In this document: positions 17,538 through 27,638 of the stretch, piece after piece
Numbering within the stretch: position 1 is the first letter of the stretch
Layout of the letters: each line of letters starts with the position of its first letter
DNA from: CAJXMH01 sp040220135
Lineage (GTDB): Bacteria > Bacteroidota > Bacteroidia > Flavobacteriales_E > Vicingaceae
Assembly (NCBI GenBank): GCA_040220135.1
Contig: JAVJTT010000013.1
Span: 432,020 to 496,019, forward strand
Reading direction: 5' to 3'
Length of the DNA: 64,000 bases
Made by a program: the position numbers and the translations under genes
Notes under the pieces: model-generated
Told to the model about the DNA's origin: nothing
Seen by the model: the letters and a program-made list of their open reading frames with translations, nothing else
Databases searched by the model: none

Positions 17538-18404
17538 TTACTGCTTTTGATAAAAGTCAACAATTTGAATGGCTTCTTTTGCTGCTTTTACATCGTGAAC
17601 ACGTAAAATTTGAGCCCCATTTAAAAGCGCAAGCACATGAGCCGCGGTAGTTCCATTTAATGCTCGATCGGCATCTTGATGGATTACTTTTTGAATCATG
17701 CCTTTCCGGCTTAATCCCACTAAGAGGGGGCAATTTAAGGCATGGAATTGGGCTAAGTTGCGAAGCAAGCTGTAATTGTGGGCTAAGGATTTTCCAAAAC
17801 CAAAACCCGGGTCTAGAATCACATCTTTTACACCATAGCGGTTCAGTTGGTCGATTTGCTTTTTAAAAAAGGCAAAGATTTCTGTAAACACGTTTTCATA
17901 CTGAGGTTTGTGTTGCATGCTCTTTGGCTCTCCTTTCATATGCATCAAAAAGTAAGGTGTTTGCAGCTCAGCCATGGTTTCAAACATATTGTCATCAAAC
18001 AATCCCCCTGAAATGTCGTTGATGGCATCGGCTCCTTCATTAATGGCTAATCTAGCTATGCTAGAACGATAGGTGTCGATCGAGAGGTAAACTTCCGGGA
18101 AGGTATTTCGAATTTTCTGTAGCGCTGTTAGCAATCTTACTTTTTCTTCTTTCTCGCTGATCATTTCAGCTCCGGGTCTTGAAGAGAAGGCCCCTAGGTC
18201 TAGAAAGGTGGCCCCCTCATTTATCATAGATTCGCACTTTTTTAACAAAGCTTGATCGTTTGCTTGTCGGCTTTGTGCATAGAAGGAATCAGGCGTAAGG
18301 TTGATGATTCCCATGATTCGGGGCGTTGATAAGTCGATTAAATTGCCCCTGATTTGAATCGAATAATTCGCCATAAAAGCACTATTTTCGTCTTGATTTT
18401 GCAT
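17538..18404 (-). CDS. folP: Dihydropteroate synthase
   Basis: 288 aa TIM-barrel enzyme that joins 4-aminobenzoate to hydroxymethyl-dihydropterin diphosphate in folate synthesis. Family motifs: MGIINLTPDSF, FLDLGAFSSRPGA, DPGFGFGKS and VGLSRKGMIQ. The start at 18404 is the longest; an internal ATG at 18374 (MANYSIQI) is also possible and would leave more room for a promoter shared with the divergent DUF1599 gene at 18426. It heads a two-gene unit with cdaA. Confidence 0.96.
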   Translation of the reverse strand: MQNQDENSAFMANYSIQIRGNLIDLSTPRIMGIINLTPDSFYAQSRQANDQALLKKCESMINEGATFLDLGAFSSRPGAEMISEKEEKVRLLTALQKIRNTFPEVYLSIDTYRSSIARLAINEGADAINDISGGLFDDNMFETMAELQTPYFLMHMKGEPKSMQHKPQYENVFTEIFAFFKKQIDQLNRYGVKDVILDPGFGFGKSLAHNYSLLRNLAQFHALNCPLLVGLSRKGMIQKVIHQDADRALNGTTAAHVLALLNGAQILRVHDVKAAKEAIQIVDFYQKQ

Positions 18405-18425
18405 GAATCAAAAATAGCTAAAAGC

Positions 18426-18971
18426 ATGTCGAATACCTCACAACAATATGATGAAGCGGCTCAATCTTGCCGAGATATTTTTGAAAAAAAGATGAAGGAC
18501 TACGGCAGTTCTTGGCGCATTCTTCGAATTTCTTCCATCACCGATCAGATGTACATCAAGGCGAAACGAATACGAAGCCTTGAAGAGAAGGGAGTTAGTA
18601 GAGTGGATGAAGGAATAGAAGGGGAGTTCAAAGCCATTGTGAATTATGGCATAATGGGCATGGTGCAATTGGAAGAAGGGTATAGCGAAGAGACCAACCT
18701 AGCAGCCGAAGAAGCCTTGAATCACTACGACCATTACATTGGTGTTGCCAAAGGACTGATGGAAAACAAGAATCATGATTATGACGAAGCTTGGCGGGAA
18801 ATGCGTACTTCCTCATTAACCGATATGATCTTGCAAAAGCTATTGCGTACCAAACAAATAGAGGAAAATAAAGGCAAGACTTTAATTTCGGAAGGCATAG
18901 ACGCCAACTATTTAGACATGATCAACTATGCTATTTTTGCGCTGATACAGTTGAATGAGAAAGCAAAATAA
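18426..18971 (+). CDS. DUF1599 domain protein (two repeats)
   Basis: 181 aa from ATG at 18426 (MSNTSQQYDEAA); an upstream in-frame ATG at 18354 lies inside the divergent folP gene and is rejected. The protein contains two similar halves: EKKMKDYGSSWRILRISSITDQMYIKAKRI and, about 90 residues later, ENKNHDYDEAWREMRTSSLTDMILQKLLR. This duplication is typical of DUF1599 (a nucleotide-pyrophosphohydrolase-like helical fold is suspected, but the function is not established). In many Bacteroidota it lies beside folP and a DoxX-like gene, as here, which hints at a conserved but unknown role. Confidence 0.85.
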   Translation: MSNTSQQYDEAAQSCRDIFEKKMKDYGSSWRILRISSITDQMYIKAKRIRSLEEKGVSRVDEGIEGEFKAIVNYGIMGMVQLEEGYSEETNLAAEEALNHYDHYIGVAKGLMENKNHDYDEAWREMRTSSLTDMILQKLLRTKQIEENKGKTLISEGIDANYLDMINYAIFALIQLNEKAK

Positions 18972-19036
18972 GTGTTAAAGCGTTATAAAAAGACGAAAGG
19001 GCTTGTTAGCCTGATTATTTTTGAAAAAACTGTACT

Positions 19037-20296
19037 ATGAAACAATTACTTCATCTCTCCCGAATCGTAGTAGGGAATCTTTTCATTTTTAGTGGAATTG
19101 TAAAGGCCAATGACCCTTTGGGTTTTTCTTATAAGCTCGAAGAGTATTTTATTGAGTTTGGCATGAACTGGCATTGGTTGGAAGAGATTCTGGTACCCTT
19201 AGCAGCCGGTCTGTGTATCCTAGAAATTATTTTAGGAGTAGCGGTATTGCTCGGATATAAAATGAAGGAGGTAAGCTGGGTGTTGCTGCTGATGATCATC
19301 TTCTTTACCATATTAACCGGTGCTTCAGCCATTTTTGAAATTGTGCGCTCTTGCGGTTGTTTTGGTGATGCGATTCCCTTAACTCCATGGCAGTCATTCT
19401 ACAAAGACCTAATATTATTGGCTTTTATCCTCTTGCTTTTCTTTAAACGCAAGGAGATAAAACCTTTTGAAAAGCCCAAAGCAGAAATCGTATATTTTCT
19501 AATTTCTTCGGCCATTATGCTGGCACTTTCTTTCATGCTCGCTTGGAACGCCCCTTTCATTTTTACCCTGCTTGTATTGGGAATCGCTTTAGGAAGTAAA
19601 TTAATTGCTAAAGCTCATTCAGCAGCCATTGGAGTATTAGTAAGTTTAGTGGGAAGCATTTGGTTTTCAGTTTATGCCATCGAGCATTTGCCGTTTAAAG
19701 ACTTTAGGCCTTATGCCGTAGGTAAGAGTATTCCAGAACAAATGGTTTTGCCGGAAGGAGCTCAACCTCCAGTTTATGAGAACATACTGGTTTACAAAAA
19801 CACTAAAACAGGAGAAGAAAAAGAGTTTACTTCTGAAGAATACACAGCAGCAAAAATTTGGGAAAATAAAGACTGGGAATGGGTAAGTACGGAAAGCACC
19901 ATGATTAAAGAAGGCGATACGCCGAAGATCACAGACCTTTCTATTACTAATGCTGAAGGAGAGGATTACACAGATTATTTCTTGGACAAAGAGAAAGTGC
20001 TTTTCATTATTTCGTATGATCTAAGTAAGTCAAATACTGAAAGTCTGCCAGAAATTAAAGAGCTTGTTACTGAAGCTAAAAAGAAGGGGATTGAAGTCAT
20101 TGGTCTTTCTGCTGCAGGAGCGGAAGAAAAAAACAGCTATGCCAAACAGCATGATCTGAATTTTGATTTTTGGATCACAGATGGTATTGTGCTCAAAACC
20201 ATAGTTCGTTCTAATCCAGGCTTGGTTTACTTAGAGAAAGGCACCGTAAAAGGGAAATGGCATGAAAATGACGTTCCTAAAATCGATCAACTCTAA
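19037..20296 (+). CDS. BT_3928-type DoxX/MauE membrane protein with thioredoxin-like tail
   Basis: 419 aa. The N-terminal part (1-145) has four membrane helices of the DoxX/MauE type with a conserved CGC at 106-108 in SCGCFGD; more helices follow to about 215. The C-terminal soluble part (about 315-419; KVLFIISYDLSKS, GIEVIGLSAAG, NFDFWITDG) has a thioredoxin-like fold without an obvious CxxC. Family members are thought to support redox or thiol chemistry at the inner membrane; the exact reaction is unknown. The neighbours DUF1599 and tpiA are the usual Bacteroidota context. Confidence 0.88.
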   Translation: MKQLLHLSRIVVGNLFIFSGIVKANDPLGFSYKLEEYFIEFGMNWHWLEEILVPLAAGLCILEIILGVAVLLGYKMKEVSWVLLLMIIFFTILTGASAIFEIVRSCGCFGDAIPLTPWQSFYKDLILLAFILLLFFKRKEIKPFEKPKAEIVYFLISSAIMLALSFMLAWNAPFIFTLLVLGIALGSKLIAKAHSAAIGVLVSLVGSIWFSVYAIEHLPFKDFRPYAVGKSIPEQMVLPEGAQPPVYENILVYKNTKTGEEKEFTSEEYTAAKIWENKDWEWVSTESTMIKEGDTPKITDLSITNAEGEDYTDYFLDKEKVLFIISYDLSKSNTESLPEIKELVTEAKKKGIEVIGLSAAGAEEKNSYAKQHDLNFDFWITDGIVLKTIVRSNPGLVYLEKGTVKGKWHENDVPKIDQL

Positions 20297-20302
20297 ACTG
20301 CC

Positions 20303-21379
20303 TTGCTTAGCTACCTACTTCGTCGAATAGGCTATGGATTCCTCGTGCTATGGGGAGTAGTGACCGTGGTATTTTTTATATTCAATATTTTGCCCGGTGA
20401 TCCTGCTCGTATGATGTTAGGACAAAGGGCAGATCAAGAGGCGGTGAATGAAATTAAGCAAGAATTGGGCATGGACCGAAACTTGTTGGTACAATACGCC
20501 ATTTACCTGAATGATTTATCACCCCTTTCTTTTCATGTGAAAGCAGAAAACGCTTCTACCCATTATGAAGCGGAAAAATACGGTGGAACCGTATTTTGGG
20601 AAACCCAAAACTTTCAATGGGTGCTTAAAGCGCCTTACTTACGACGATCCTACCAAAGTCAGAAAAAAGTTTCGGTGATTTTATTCGAAAGTCTGCCCGA
20701 AACCGCTGTGTTAGCTATAGCTGCCGTTGCTATAGCCGCTGTGTTAGGTATTTTATTGGGCATTGTCGCAGCACTGTTTCAAGATCAATGGATAGATAGG
20801 TTGCTGCTTATTATTGCTACCTCTGGCATGGCTTTACCTTCCTTTTTTGTGGGCGTTATTGTAGCATGGCTATTTGGTTTCCTGTGGAGTGAATATACCG
20901 GATTAAGCATGACGGGTAGCTTGTATGAAGTAGACGACCTTGGTCGAGGGGAGTACATTCAATGGTCAAATTTAATTTTACCGGCTTTAACCTTAGGGGT
21001 CAGGCCTTTGTCAGTCGTCCTGCAACTCAGCCGAAACTCTTTGTTAGAAGTATTGTCGATGGATTACATTAGGACTGCAAAAGCCAAAGGTTTAAATCCG
21101 ACAAATTTGCTTTTTAAACACGGTATGAAGAATGCTTTAAACCCCGTTTTAACTGCCCTTTCAGGAATGTTTGCTTCTTTAATGGCCGGTGCGGTATTTG
21201 TTGAGATCATTTTTTCGTGGAAAGGGATTGGTTGGGAAATTGTCAATGCCTTAGAAAAATACGATCTTCCCATTGTAATGGGGGCTGTTCTGATAATAGC
21301 TGTTATTTTTGTAAGTATCAACATCGTGGTAGACCTTCTTTACGGGGTGCTCGATCCACGAGTAAGAGTAACCAACTAA
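20303..21379 (+). CDS. DppB/OppB-type ABC transporter permease
   Basis: 358 aa, predicted to start at TTG (20303), because the conserved family N-terminus LSYLLRRIGYGFLVLWGVVTVVFF begins there and no ATG is nearby. It has an N-terminal helix, a soluble insert (about 65-125), and five further helices with the EAA loop YIRTAKAKGLNPTNLLFKHG. It would form half of a peptide-type ABC channel. No second permease, ATPase or binding protein gene is adjacent, so its partners must lie elsewhere. It sits between the DoxX-like gene and tpiA with gaps of 6 and 8 nt and is likely co-transcribed. Confidence 0.92.
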   Translation: MLSYLLRRIGYGFLVLWGVVTVVFFIFNILPGDPARMMLGQRADQEAVNEIKQELGMDRNLLVQYAIYLNDLSPLSFHVKAENASTHYEAEKYGGTVFWETQNFQWVLKAPYLRRSYQSQKKVSVILFESLPETAVLAIAAVAIAAVLGILLGIVAALFQDQWIDRLLLIIATSGMALPSFFVGVIVAWLFGFLWSEYTGLSMTGSLYEVDDLGRGEYIQWSNLILPALTLGVRPLSVVLQLSRNSLLEVLSMDYIRTAKAKGLNPTNLLFKHGMKNALNPVLTALSGMFASLMAGAVFVEIIFSWKGIGWEIVNALEKYDLPIVMGAVLIIAVIFVSINIVVDLLYGVLDPRVRVTN

Positions 21380-21387
21380 ACTGAATT

Positions 21388-22131
21388 ATGAGAAAGAAAA
21401 TTGTTGCCGGAAATTGGAAAATGAACTTAAGTGTGCCCGAAGGCGAATTACTTGCTGAGGAGCTAACTAAAATAGAGCTAGATAAAACAGTAAGTACGGT
21501 GCTTATTCCGCCTTTTACTCATCTAGACCGAGTCGGAAAAAAATTAGAAGATTCAGGTATTCTCTTGGGAGCTCAAAACAGCCATCAAGAGCCAAAGGGA
21601 GCATTTACTGGAGAGGTTTCAGTTGCTATGCTAAAATCACTTTGTGTAAGCTTTACTTTGGTCGGCCACTCAGAACGAAGAACCTATTTTAAGGAAGACA
21701 ATGAGCTCCTAAAAGCCAAAACCGAGGCCTTGTTATCTGAAGGAATCACGCCTATATTTTGCTGTGGAGAATCTTTAGAGGAACGAAAGTCGGGCAATCA
21801 TTTTGAAACGGTAAACCAACAACTGCAGTTGCTATGGGATTTAGCAGCTGAAGATTTTGAAAAAGTAATCCTTGCCTACGAACCAGTTTGGGCCATAGGT
21901 ACTGGTGAAACAGCTACTGCTGAGCAAGCACAGGAGATGCATGCTTTTATTAGAGCACAGATTCAAAAACATTTTGGAAAGGCCTCAGATACTACCTCAA
22001 TAATATACGGGGGAAGCTGTAAGCCGAGCAATGCCAAAGAACTCTTTGCCCAGCCGGATGTTGATGGCGGCTTAATTGGAGGAGCTTCTTTACAAGCCGA
22101 TGACTTTGCTGCGATTACAAACTCTTTTTAG
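21388..22131 (+). CDS. tpiA: Triosephosphate isomerase
   Basis: 247 aa, the usual length. It interconverts dihydroxyacetone phosphate and glyceraldehyde 3-phosphate in glycolysis. Active-site residues are all present: N9 and K11 in GNWKMN, H94 in LVGHSERR, E165 in AYEPVWAIGTG, and the phosphate-binding IIYGGSCKPSN and GLIGGASL near the C-terminus. It is tightly linked to prmA (2-nt gap), a pairing common in Bacteroidota. Confidence 0.98.
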   Translation: MRKKIVAGNWKMNLSVPEGELLAEELTKIELDKTVSTVLIPPFTHLDRVGKKLEDSGILLGAQNSHQEPKGAFTGEVSVAMLKSLCVSFTLVGHSERRTYFKEDNELLKAKTEALLSEGITPIFCCGESLEERKSGNHFETVNQQLQLLWDLAAEDFEKVILAYEPVWAIGTGETATAEQAQEMHAFIRAQIQKHFGKASDTTSIIYGGSCKPSNAKELFAQPDVDGGLIGGASLQADDFAAITNSF

Positions 22132-22133
22132 CA

Positions 22134-22973
22134 ATGGCCTATCTCGAATATCGCTTTCAGCTAGAGCCTTTTCAGCCGTATAATGAAATTTTAGTAGCTC
22201 AATTGGCCGAGATTGGATTTGATAGTTTCATCGAAAAAGAATCAACAGTTTTTGCCTACGCAAAAGAAAGTGAATTTAAGGTTGAACTATTGGAGGAGCT
22301 AGACTTTTTTCAACTTCCTGGTTTAAAGGTGGATTATGACTACAAAGTATTGCCAAAAGAGAATTGGAACAAGAAATGGGAAGAGTCTTTTGAGCCAATT
22401 CAAGTCGATAACTTCTGTTTAATTAGAGCTCCTTTCCATGCAGTAAAAGAAGAATGTAAGTATGAGATAATCATTGAGCCTAAAATGTCGTTTGGTACCG
22501 GGCATCATGCTACTACTCAGCTTATGATTCGGCAAATGAAGGGAATTGAGCTTGAGAACAAAACCGTTTTAGACATGGGTTCAGGTACCGGTATTCTGGC
22601 CATTTTAGCACAGAAAATGGGCGCCAAGAAAGTAACGGCCATTGATATAGAGGAGTGGGCCTTTGAAAACATGCAAGAAAACGTTGAACGGAATCATAGT
22701 TCTGAGGTAACTCCTTATTTAGGTGGTTTAGAGGTGCTAGAAGAGAATAATGAGAAATATGACCTTATTCTAGCCAATATCAACAAAAATATATTGTTTG
22801 AGCAGTTACCTACTTATCGATCTAAACTTCGTCCCGGTGGGAATATTCTTCTTAGTGGCTTTTTCGATGTTGATACTGATGAGTTTGAAGATTGGGCTCA
22901 AGAACACCATATGACTGTAGTGGATCAGAATTATACAGCTAGTTGGGCTTGCTTGCGGCTTAAGCAAATCTAA
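22134..22973 (+). CDS. prmA: Ribosomal protein L11 methyltransferase
   Basis: 279 aa. The N-terminal domain (1-105) is the L11-recognition domain; the C-terminal domain is a Rossmann methyltransferase with SAM motif GSGTG at 149-153, the acidic ribose-binding stretch AIDIEEWA, and the catalytic-loop motif LILANINKN. It methylates lysines of ribosomal protein L11 (bL11). It follows tpiA by 2 nt. Confidence 0.95.
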   Translation: MAYLEYRFQLEPFQPYNEILVAQLAEIGFDSFIEKESTVFAYAKESEFKVELLEELDFFQLPGLKVDYDYKVLPKENWNKKWEESFEPIQVDNFCLIRAPFHAVKEECKYEIIIEPKMSFGTGHHATTQLMIRQMKGIELENKTVLDMGSGTGILAILAQKMGAKKVTAIDIEEWAFENMQENVERNHSSEVTPYLGGLEVLEENNEKYDLILANINKNILFEQLPTYRSKLRPGGNILLSGFFDVDTDEFEDWAQEHHMTVVDQNYTASWACLRLKQI

Positions 22974-23040
22974 ATTCGAGATGGAATGGGTTTTGATAAG
23001 ATTTAATAAATCACTTTATTTACACTCTAAGTAGTAACCC

Positions 23041-26000
23041 ATGAAAGCGCATCTTCAAAGACTTTGCCTCACCTTTTTTATTTTTCTCTCCATTTTTCTT
23101 AGCAAGCCACTACAGGCGCAAACTCCCGCAAGTTTTCCTTCTGATTCAATCGCCTTTTTTGAAAGCATGGAATCTTTTTTGGTGAGTTCAAGAAAGGAAG
23201 GGAAAGATTTCATGAAGCAATTTGAAGAAGTGTGGTATGGAGGTTACTTTTCTGAACAACAGAGAGAAGGGGTCTACGCCATTACCAATCGAATGTTAAA
23301 GAAAAAACTCAGGGCTTTTCCTGACTTTAGAAACTACCTATTTACGGTGGGCAGTTTTGTGGTAGATGAAAATCAAACCGATGAAAGCTTCATGGCTTGG
23401 CAAAGAATTTTAGTCAGGTTGCTAGAGCAAAGAAGGAAAAAGAATTTCACGGATTTCTTAGAGTTTTGTAATGACCTGTTTCGTGAAAATGCGATCTATT
23501 ACTCTCCATCTGTAACTTGGGCATCGAACAATAACGATTATGTCTTTGGCTTTGACAGCCTACCCAAGATTACCTTTCAATCCTTAGACTTGATTTGCTA
23601 CTCTAAAAGAGATAGCATGAAGATCTACAAAACAAAAGGGGCTTATTATCCCACAGAAAAGAAATGGATTGGGCAGGGTGGAATAGTAAGCTGGCAGAAA
23701 TCCGGTTTGCTAGGAGAAGAGGTGTTTGCTGAACTTGATAAATACGTGGTAGAAGCTCAATCTTACGACTTTACAGCAGATTCGGTAATTTTTCATAACT
23801 CATTCTACTTGAGTGAACCCTTATTAGGGAAGCTTGAAAATAAGCTGCTTGCAAACATGACTCCAGAAAAGACTTCTTATCCGCGTTTTGATTCTTATGA
23901 CAAACGAATCAGCATTCAAAACATTATGCCGGGAGTTAATTTTGACGGAGGGTTTTCTATGCGAGGGGCAAAATTATTAGGTAAAGGGGATCAAAGTCAA
24001 GATGCTATAGTGGAATTTCAGCGAGGAGACACCTTGTTTCTGAGGGTCATGTCCGAGAACTTTTCGATCCGTACAGACCGAATCATTTCAACTGAGGCCG
24101 CTATTCGCTTTTACTTGGGAAAAGACTCCATTAGTCATCCGGGATTAAATTTCAAATACCTTAAAGGTGATCAGTTGGTTACGCTTTATAAGGAAGGTAA
24201 AGGAGTGTCCAAAACACCTTATGAAAACTCATTCCATCAAATTGAAATGAACTTTGAGGTACTGAACTGGAAAACCAACGAACCACTGATGACTTTCACC
24301 AACCTAGTGGGAGGAACCAAAACCGATGCCTTTTTTACTTCTGCTGACTTTTTTAAGGAAGAGCTATTTGATAAAATTGGAGGAAGAGCAAGAACTAACC
24401 CGCTTTACTCCATTAACGCAATGGTAAATAAATACGACTCAAGAACATTAAATGTAACCGAATTGGGCTATTTTTTGAACATTGATAAAACAGCTGCCCA
24501 AAACCTAATAGTACATTTTAGTACACTTGGTTTTCTAACTTTCGATTTTGAAAAAGACCTATTTACCGTAAAGCAAAAACTGATCGATTATGTATTGGCG
24601 AATAACAAGAAGATTGACTACGATGTAATCAGTATCTATTCTGACATTGATGGCTCACCCAATGGAAAAATTAACCTTCTAAACAATGACCTCACGATTA
24701 ACGGAATTCCCGGAATTGTAGTAAGCGACTCCCAACAGGTGGTGATTTTGCCAAGTGGAGGACAAATAAAAATGAAGCGAAATCGCTACTTTACCTTTGC
24801 GGGAAGGGTAAAGGCCGGTTTGTTTGACTTTTATGGTAAAGATTTCGCTTTTGATTATCAAAACTTTAAAGTAAACCTAAACGCGGTTGATTCCATGCAG
24901 GTTAAAGCACTTACCGGAGAGGAAGATGAATTGGGGAATCCAAAGTACAAACCAGTAAAAACAGTAATTCAAGGCATAAACGGAGACCTGCTAATTGATA
25001 ATTTTGAGAACAAGTCGGGTTTAAAGGACTTTCCGGAATACCCCATTATTAATAGTCGAGATGAGAGTTATGTTTTTTACGACAAAAAAGAAGTGCTCAA
25101 TGGAGTTTACAAAAAAGACAACTTTTACTTTAAGTTAGAACCTTTTACCATTGATAGTATTGACAACTTCTCCAATGATAAACTAGACTTTGAAGGAACC
25201 TTTTCTTCAGCTAATATTTTCCCTGACTTCGATGAGCACTTAACCTTGCAGGAAGACTTTTCGCTGGGTTTTGTGCGTCCTACACCCACCGAAGGCTTTC
25301 CAATGTATCAAGGAAAAGGACAGTTTTACAATGATATTAAACTGAGCCATGATGGTTTGCGAGGAGATGGAAAATTGGATTATATTACTTCTACCACATA
25401 CTCAAAAGACTTTATTTTCTTTCCTGACTCAATGACCACCTTAGCCGATAAATATTTTGTTGAAAAGCAAAAAGATGGGGTAGAGTATCCGCCAATTAAA
25501 GCAGAAAAAACAAAAATGCGATGGCTGCCCAAGCAAGATGTTATGTATGCTACAACAACAGAAAGCGGAATGGAAATGTATGATCCGGATGCAAACTTTG
25601 AAGGGACTACCGCATACCGGCCCGATGGAGTGGATGGCGATGGGGTGTACCACTTTAATCGAGCTGATCTTTTTTCCGACATCTTTGAATTTAAATACAT
25701 CACCTTTGACTCCGATACCGCTGATTTTCAGTTGAAAGACCCGAATGCTGGTGGCTTTGCTTTAAAAACAAAGAATGTAAACTCGCATGTTGATTACAAA
25801 CAACGTTTTGCTGAATTCAAAGCAAATGGAAAGGCAGAGCCCATTGAGTTTCCGATTAATCAGTACATCTGTTTTATGGAAGAATTTAAGTGGTACATGG
25901 ACGATGGGTCAATTGCCCTTACAAGTAAATCGTCAAAACAAGTTTCTGCTGATGTGAAGCTAGAAGGCTCCAAGTTCATATCGACAAAGCCTGATCAAGA

Positions 26001-27495
26001 TAGTTTGTTCTTTTATGCTCCTTATGCCAAGTACGATTCTAGAAGACACATAATAGATGCCGAAGAGGTGCAATACATTAACACGGCAGATGCTAGAGTT
26101 TATCCGGATAGCGGATTCGTAACCATTAAGAAGAAGGCAAAAATGGATCCCTTGTTGAATTCAATTATTGTAGCCAACAGTGTAACTGAGTACCACAACA
26201 TATACAATGCGAATACCAACATATTTGGAAGGAAAGATTACAGTTCCTCAGGCTACATCGACTACCTGGATAGAACCGGAAGTATCCAAACCCTTTACTT
26301 GCAAAGTATTACAGTGGATACTACTGGTCAAACAGTTGGGAATGGGGATATCGCAGATTCGGTAGATTTTACCTTAAGTCCTGAGTTCTTGTTTGATGGC
26401 AAGGTAAAATTATTTGCCAATAATGAGTTTTTAGTGTTTGATGGTCTAACCAAGATCAATCACGAATGTCAAACTTTGGGTCGTCCTTGGATTCGTTTTG
26501 AATCAGAAATTAACCCCAATAAAATTTTTATTCCCGTTGATACTACCATGGAAGATTCTGCAGGGGCGCGAATCACCTCGAGTATTAATTTAAACATCGA
26601 CTCCACTTACCTTTATTCAGGCTTCTTAGTCAATCGTTCGAATTACAGTGATATCAATATTTTACCGGCTTATGGTTTCTTGCATTACGACTTGACTTCC
26701 AAAGAGTTCAGAATTTCGTCTAAAGAGAAAATAGATGAAATTTCGCTTCCAGGTAACTACTTGAGTCTAAACACTACTGATTGCAAAATTTACGGAGAAG
26801 GCCTAATTGACGTTGGAGCAAGAACCGGAAATTTGAGTTTTAATGCCGCCGGTAACATTAATCATAACTTAACGGACAACTCCGTGGTGATGGACATGAT
26901 CATGACCATTGATTTTTTCTTTGATGATAACGCCATTAAGAAAATGGCTGATGAGATTAATGAGAATATAAACTTGAATCCGGTAGACTTTAGTCGCGAA
27001 ACTTACGAGAAAGGCCTTCGAGAAATTGTAGGTACAGAAAAGGCCGACGAAATTATCTCCCAATTAAGTTTAAATGGAAAAATTAAGCGTTTGCCCGACG
27101 AGCTTAATAAAAGAATTGTACTTAGTGATGTGAAATTCAAGTGGAACGAAGACTTAGATGCTTACAAGTCATTTGGTCCAATTGGAATTACAAACATTAA
27201 CAAAGAAGAAGTAAACAAGTATGTGAATGGTGCCATTATGATTACGAAAAAGCGCAGTGGGGATATAGTAGACATTCTTTTGGAAATGGATGATAAGAAT
27301 TGGTATTACTTTAACTATCGTAGAAACTTAATGAAAGTGATTTCAACTAATGAAGACTTTAATACCCAAATAAAAGAGCTTAAGCGTGACAAGAGAAGGT
27401 ATAACAATGCCAAGGGAGAGGAGCCTTTTACTTTTATGTATGGAACGGAGAAAGATAAAAGAGATTTTGAACGTGATTTTGAATCTGATTTTTAA
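23041..27495 (+). CDS. Large secreted protein of unknown function (1484 aa)
   Basis: 1484 aa with a clear Sec signal peptide (KAHLQRLCLTFFIFLSIFLSK, cleavage after LQAQ). No catalytic motif, membrane segment or surface-sorting (T9SS) tail is recognised. The N-terminal 150 residues are helical and basic; the rest is rich in beta-type sequence with repeated Asp/Tyr/Phe patterns and OmpA/AsmA-like stretches (GNLSFNAAGNINHNLTDNS). The C-terminus is charged (KDKRDFERDFESDF). It may be a periplasmic or outer-membrane-associated protein. A second giant envelope protein gene follows 144 nt downstream, which suggests a shared role at the envelope. Similar large orphans are common in Flavobacteriales; I do not recognise a named family. 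Confidence 0.75.
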   Translation: MKAHLQRLCLTFFIFLSIFLSKPLQAQTPASFPSDSIAFFESMESFLVSSRKEGKDFMKQFEEVWYGGYFSEQQREGVYAITNRMLKKKLRAFPDFRNYLFTVGSFVVDENQTDESFMAWQRILVRLLEQRRKKNFTDFLEFCNDLFRENAIYYSPSVTWASNNNDYVFGFDSLPKITFQSLDLICYSKRDSMKIYKTKGAYYPTEKKWIGQGGIVSWQKSGLLGEEVFAELDKYVVEAQSYDFTADSVIFHNSFYLSEPLLGKLENKLLANMTPEKTSYPRFDSYDKRISIQNIMPGVNFDGGFSMRGAKLLGKGDQSQDAIVEFQRGDTLFLRVMSENFSIRTDRIISTEAAIRFYLGKDSISHPGLNFKYLKGDQLVTLYKEGKGVSKTPYENSFHQIEMNFEVLNWKTNEPLMTFTNLVGGTKTDAFFTSADFFKEELFDKIGGRARTNPLYSINAMVNKYDSRTLNVTELGYFLNIDKTAAQNLIVHFSTLGFLTFDFEKDLFTVKQKLIDYVLANNKKIDYDVISIYSDIDGSPNGKINLLNNDLTINGIPGIVVSDSQQVVILPSGGQIKMKRNRYFTFAGRVKAGLFDFYGKDFAFDYQNFKVNLNAVDSMQVKALTGEEDELGNPKYKPVKTVIQGINGDLLIDNFENKSGLKDFPEYPIINSRDESYVFYDKKEVLNGVYKKDNFYFKLEPFTIDSIDNFSNDKLDFEGTFSSANIFPDFDEHLTLQEDFSLGFVRPTPTEGFPMYQGKGQFYNDIKLSHDGLRGDGKLDYITSTTYSKDFIFFPDSMTTLADKYFVEKQKDGVEYPPIKAEKTKMRWLPKQDVMYATTTESGMEMYDPDANFEGTTAYRPDGVDGDGVYHFNRADLFSDIFEFKYITFDSDTADFQLKDPNAGGFALKTKNVNSHVDYKQRFAEFKANGKAEPIEFPINQYICFMEEFKWYMDDGSIALTSKSSKQVSADVKLEGSKFISTKPDQDSLFFYAPYAKYDSRRHIIDAEEVQYINTADARVYPDSGFVTIKKKAKMDPLLNSIIVANSVTEYHNIYNANTNIFGRKDYSSSGYIDYLDRTGSIQTLYLQSITVDTTGQTVGNGDIADSVDFTLSPEFLFDGKVKLFANNEFLVFDGLTKINHECQTLGRPWIRFESEINPNKIFIPVDTTMEDSAGARITSSINLNIDSTYLYSGFLVNRSNYSDINILPAYGFLHYDLTSKEFRISSKEKIDEISLPGNYLSLNTTDCKIYGEGLIDVGARTGNLSFNAAGNINHNLTDNSVVMDMIMTIDFFFDDNAIKKMADEINENINLNPVDFSRETYEKGLREIVGTEKADEIISQLSLNGKIKRLPDELNKRIVLSDVKFKWNEDLDAYKSFGPIGITNINKEEVNKYVNGAIMITKKRSGDIVDILLEMDDKNWYYFNYRRNLMKVISTNEDFNTQIKELKRDKRRYNNAKGEEPFTFMYGTEKDKRDFERDFESDF

Positions 27496-27638
27496 GCCCT
27501 AATTACTGTCAATTGAATTACAGTAAATTAGCAAGCTGTTTTCACACTGTATTGTTAATGAAAAAGCCACACCAACAAAAGACTAAGCCGATATCTCGCA
27601 ATCTTTGTGAATATACATTTCCTATACAATCACTTTTC

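Noticed and set aside
19003..19023. TTG and TATTTTTG as a promoter of the DoxX-like gene
   Set aside because: Spacing is only 10 nt, well below the usual 17-23.
27513..27638. N-terminal 42-residue extension of the giant SPOR protein
   Set aside because: It precedes a standard signal peptide that begins at the ATG at 27639, so the extension is probably not translated.
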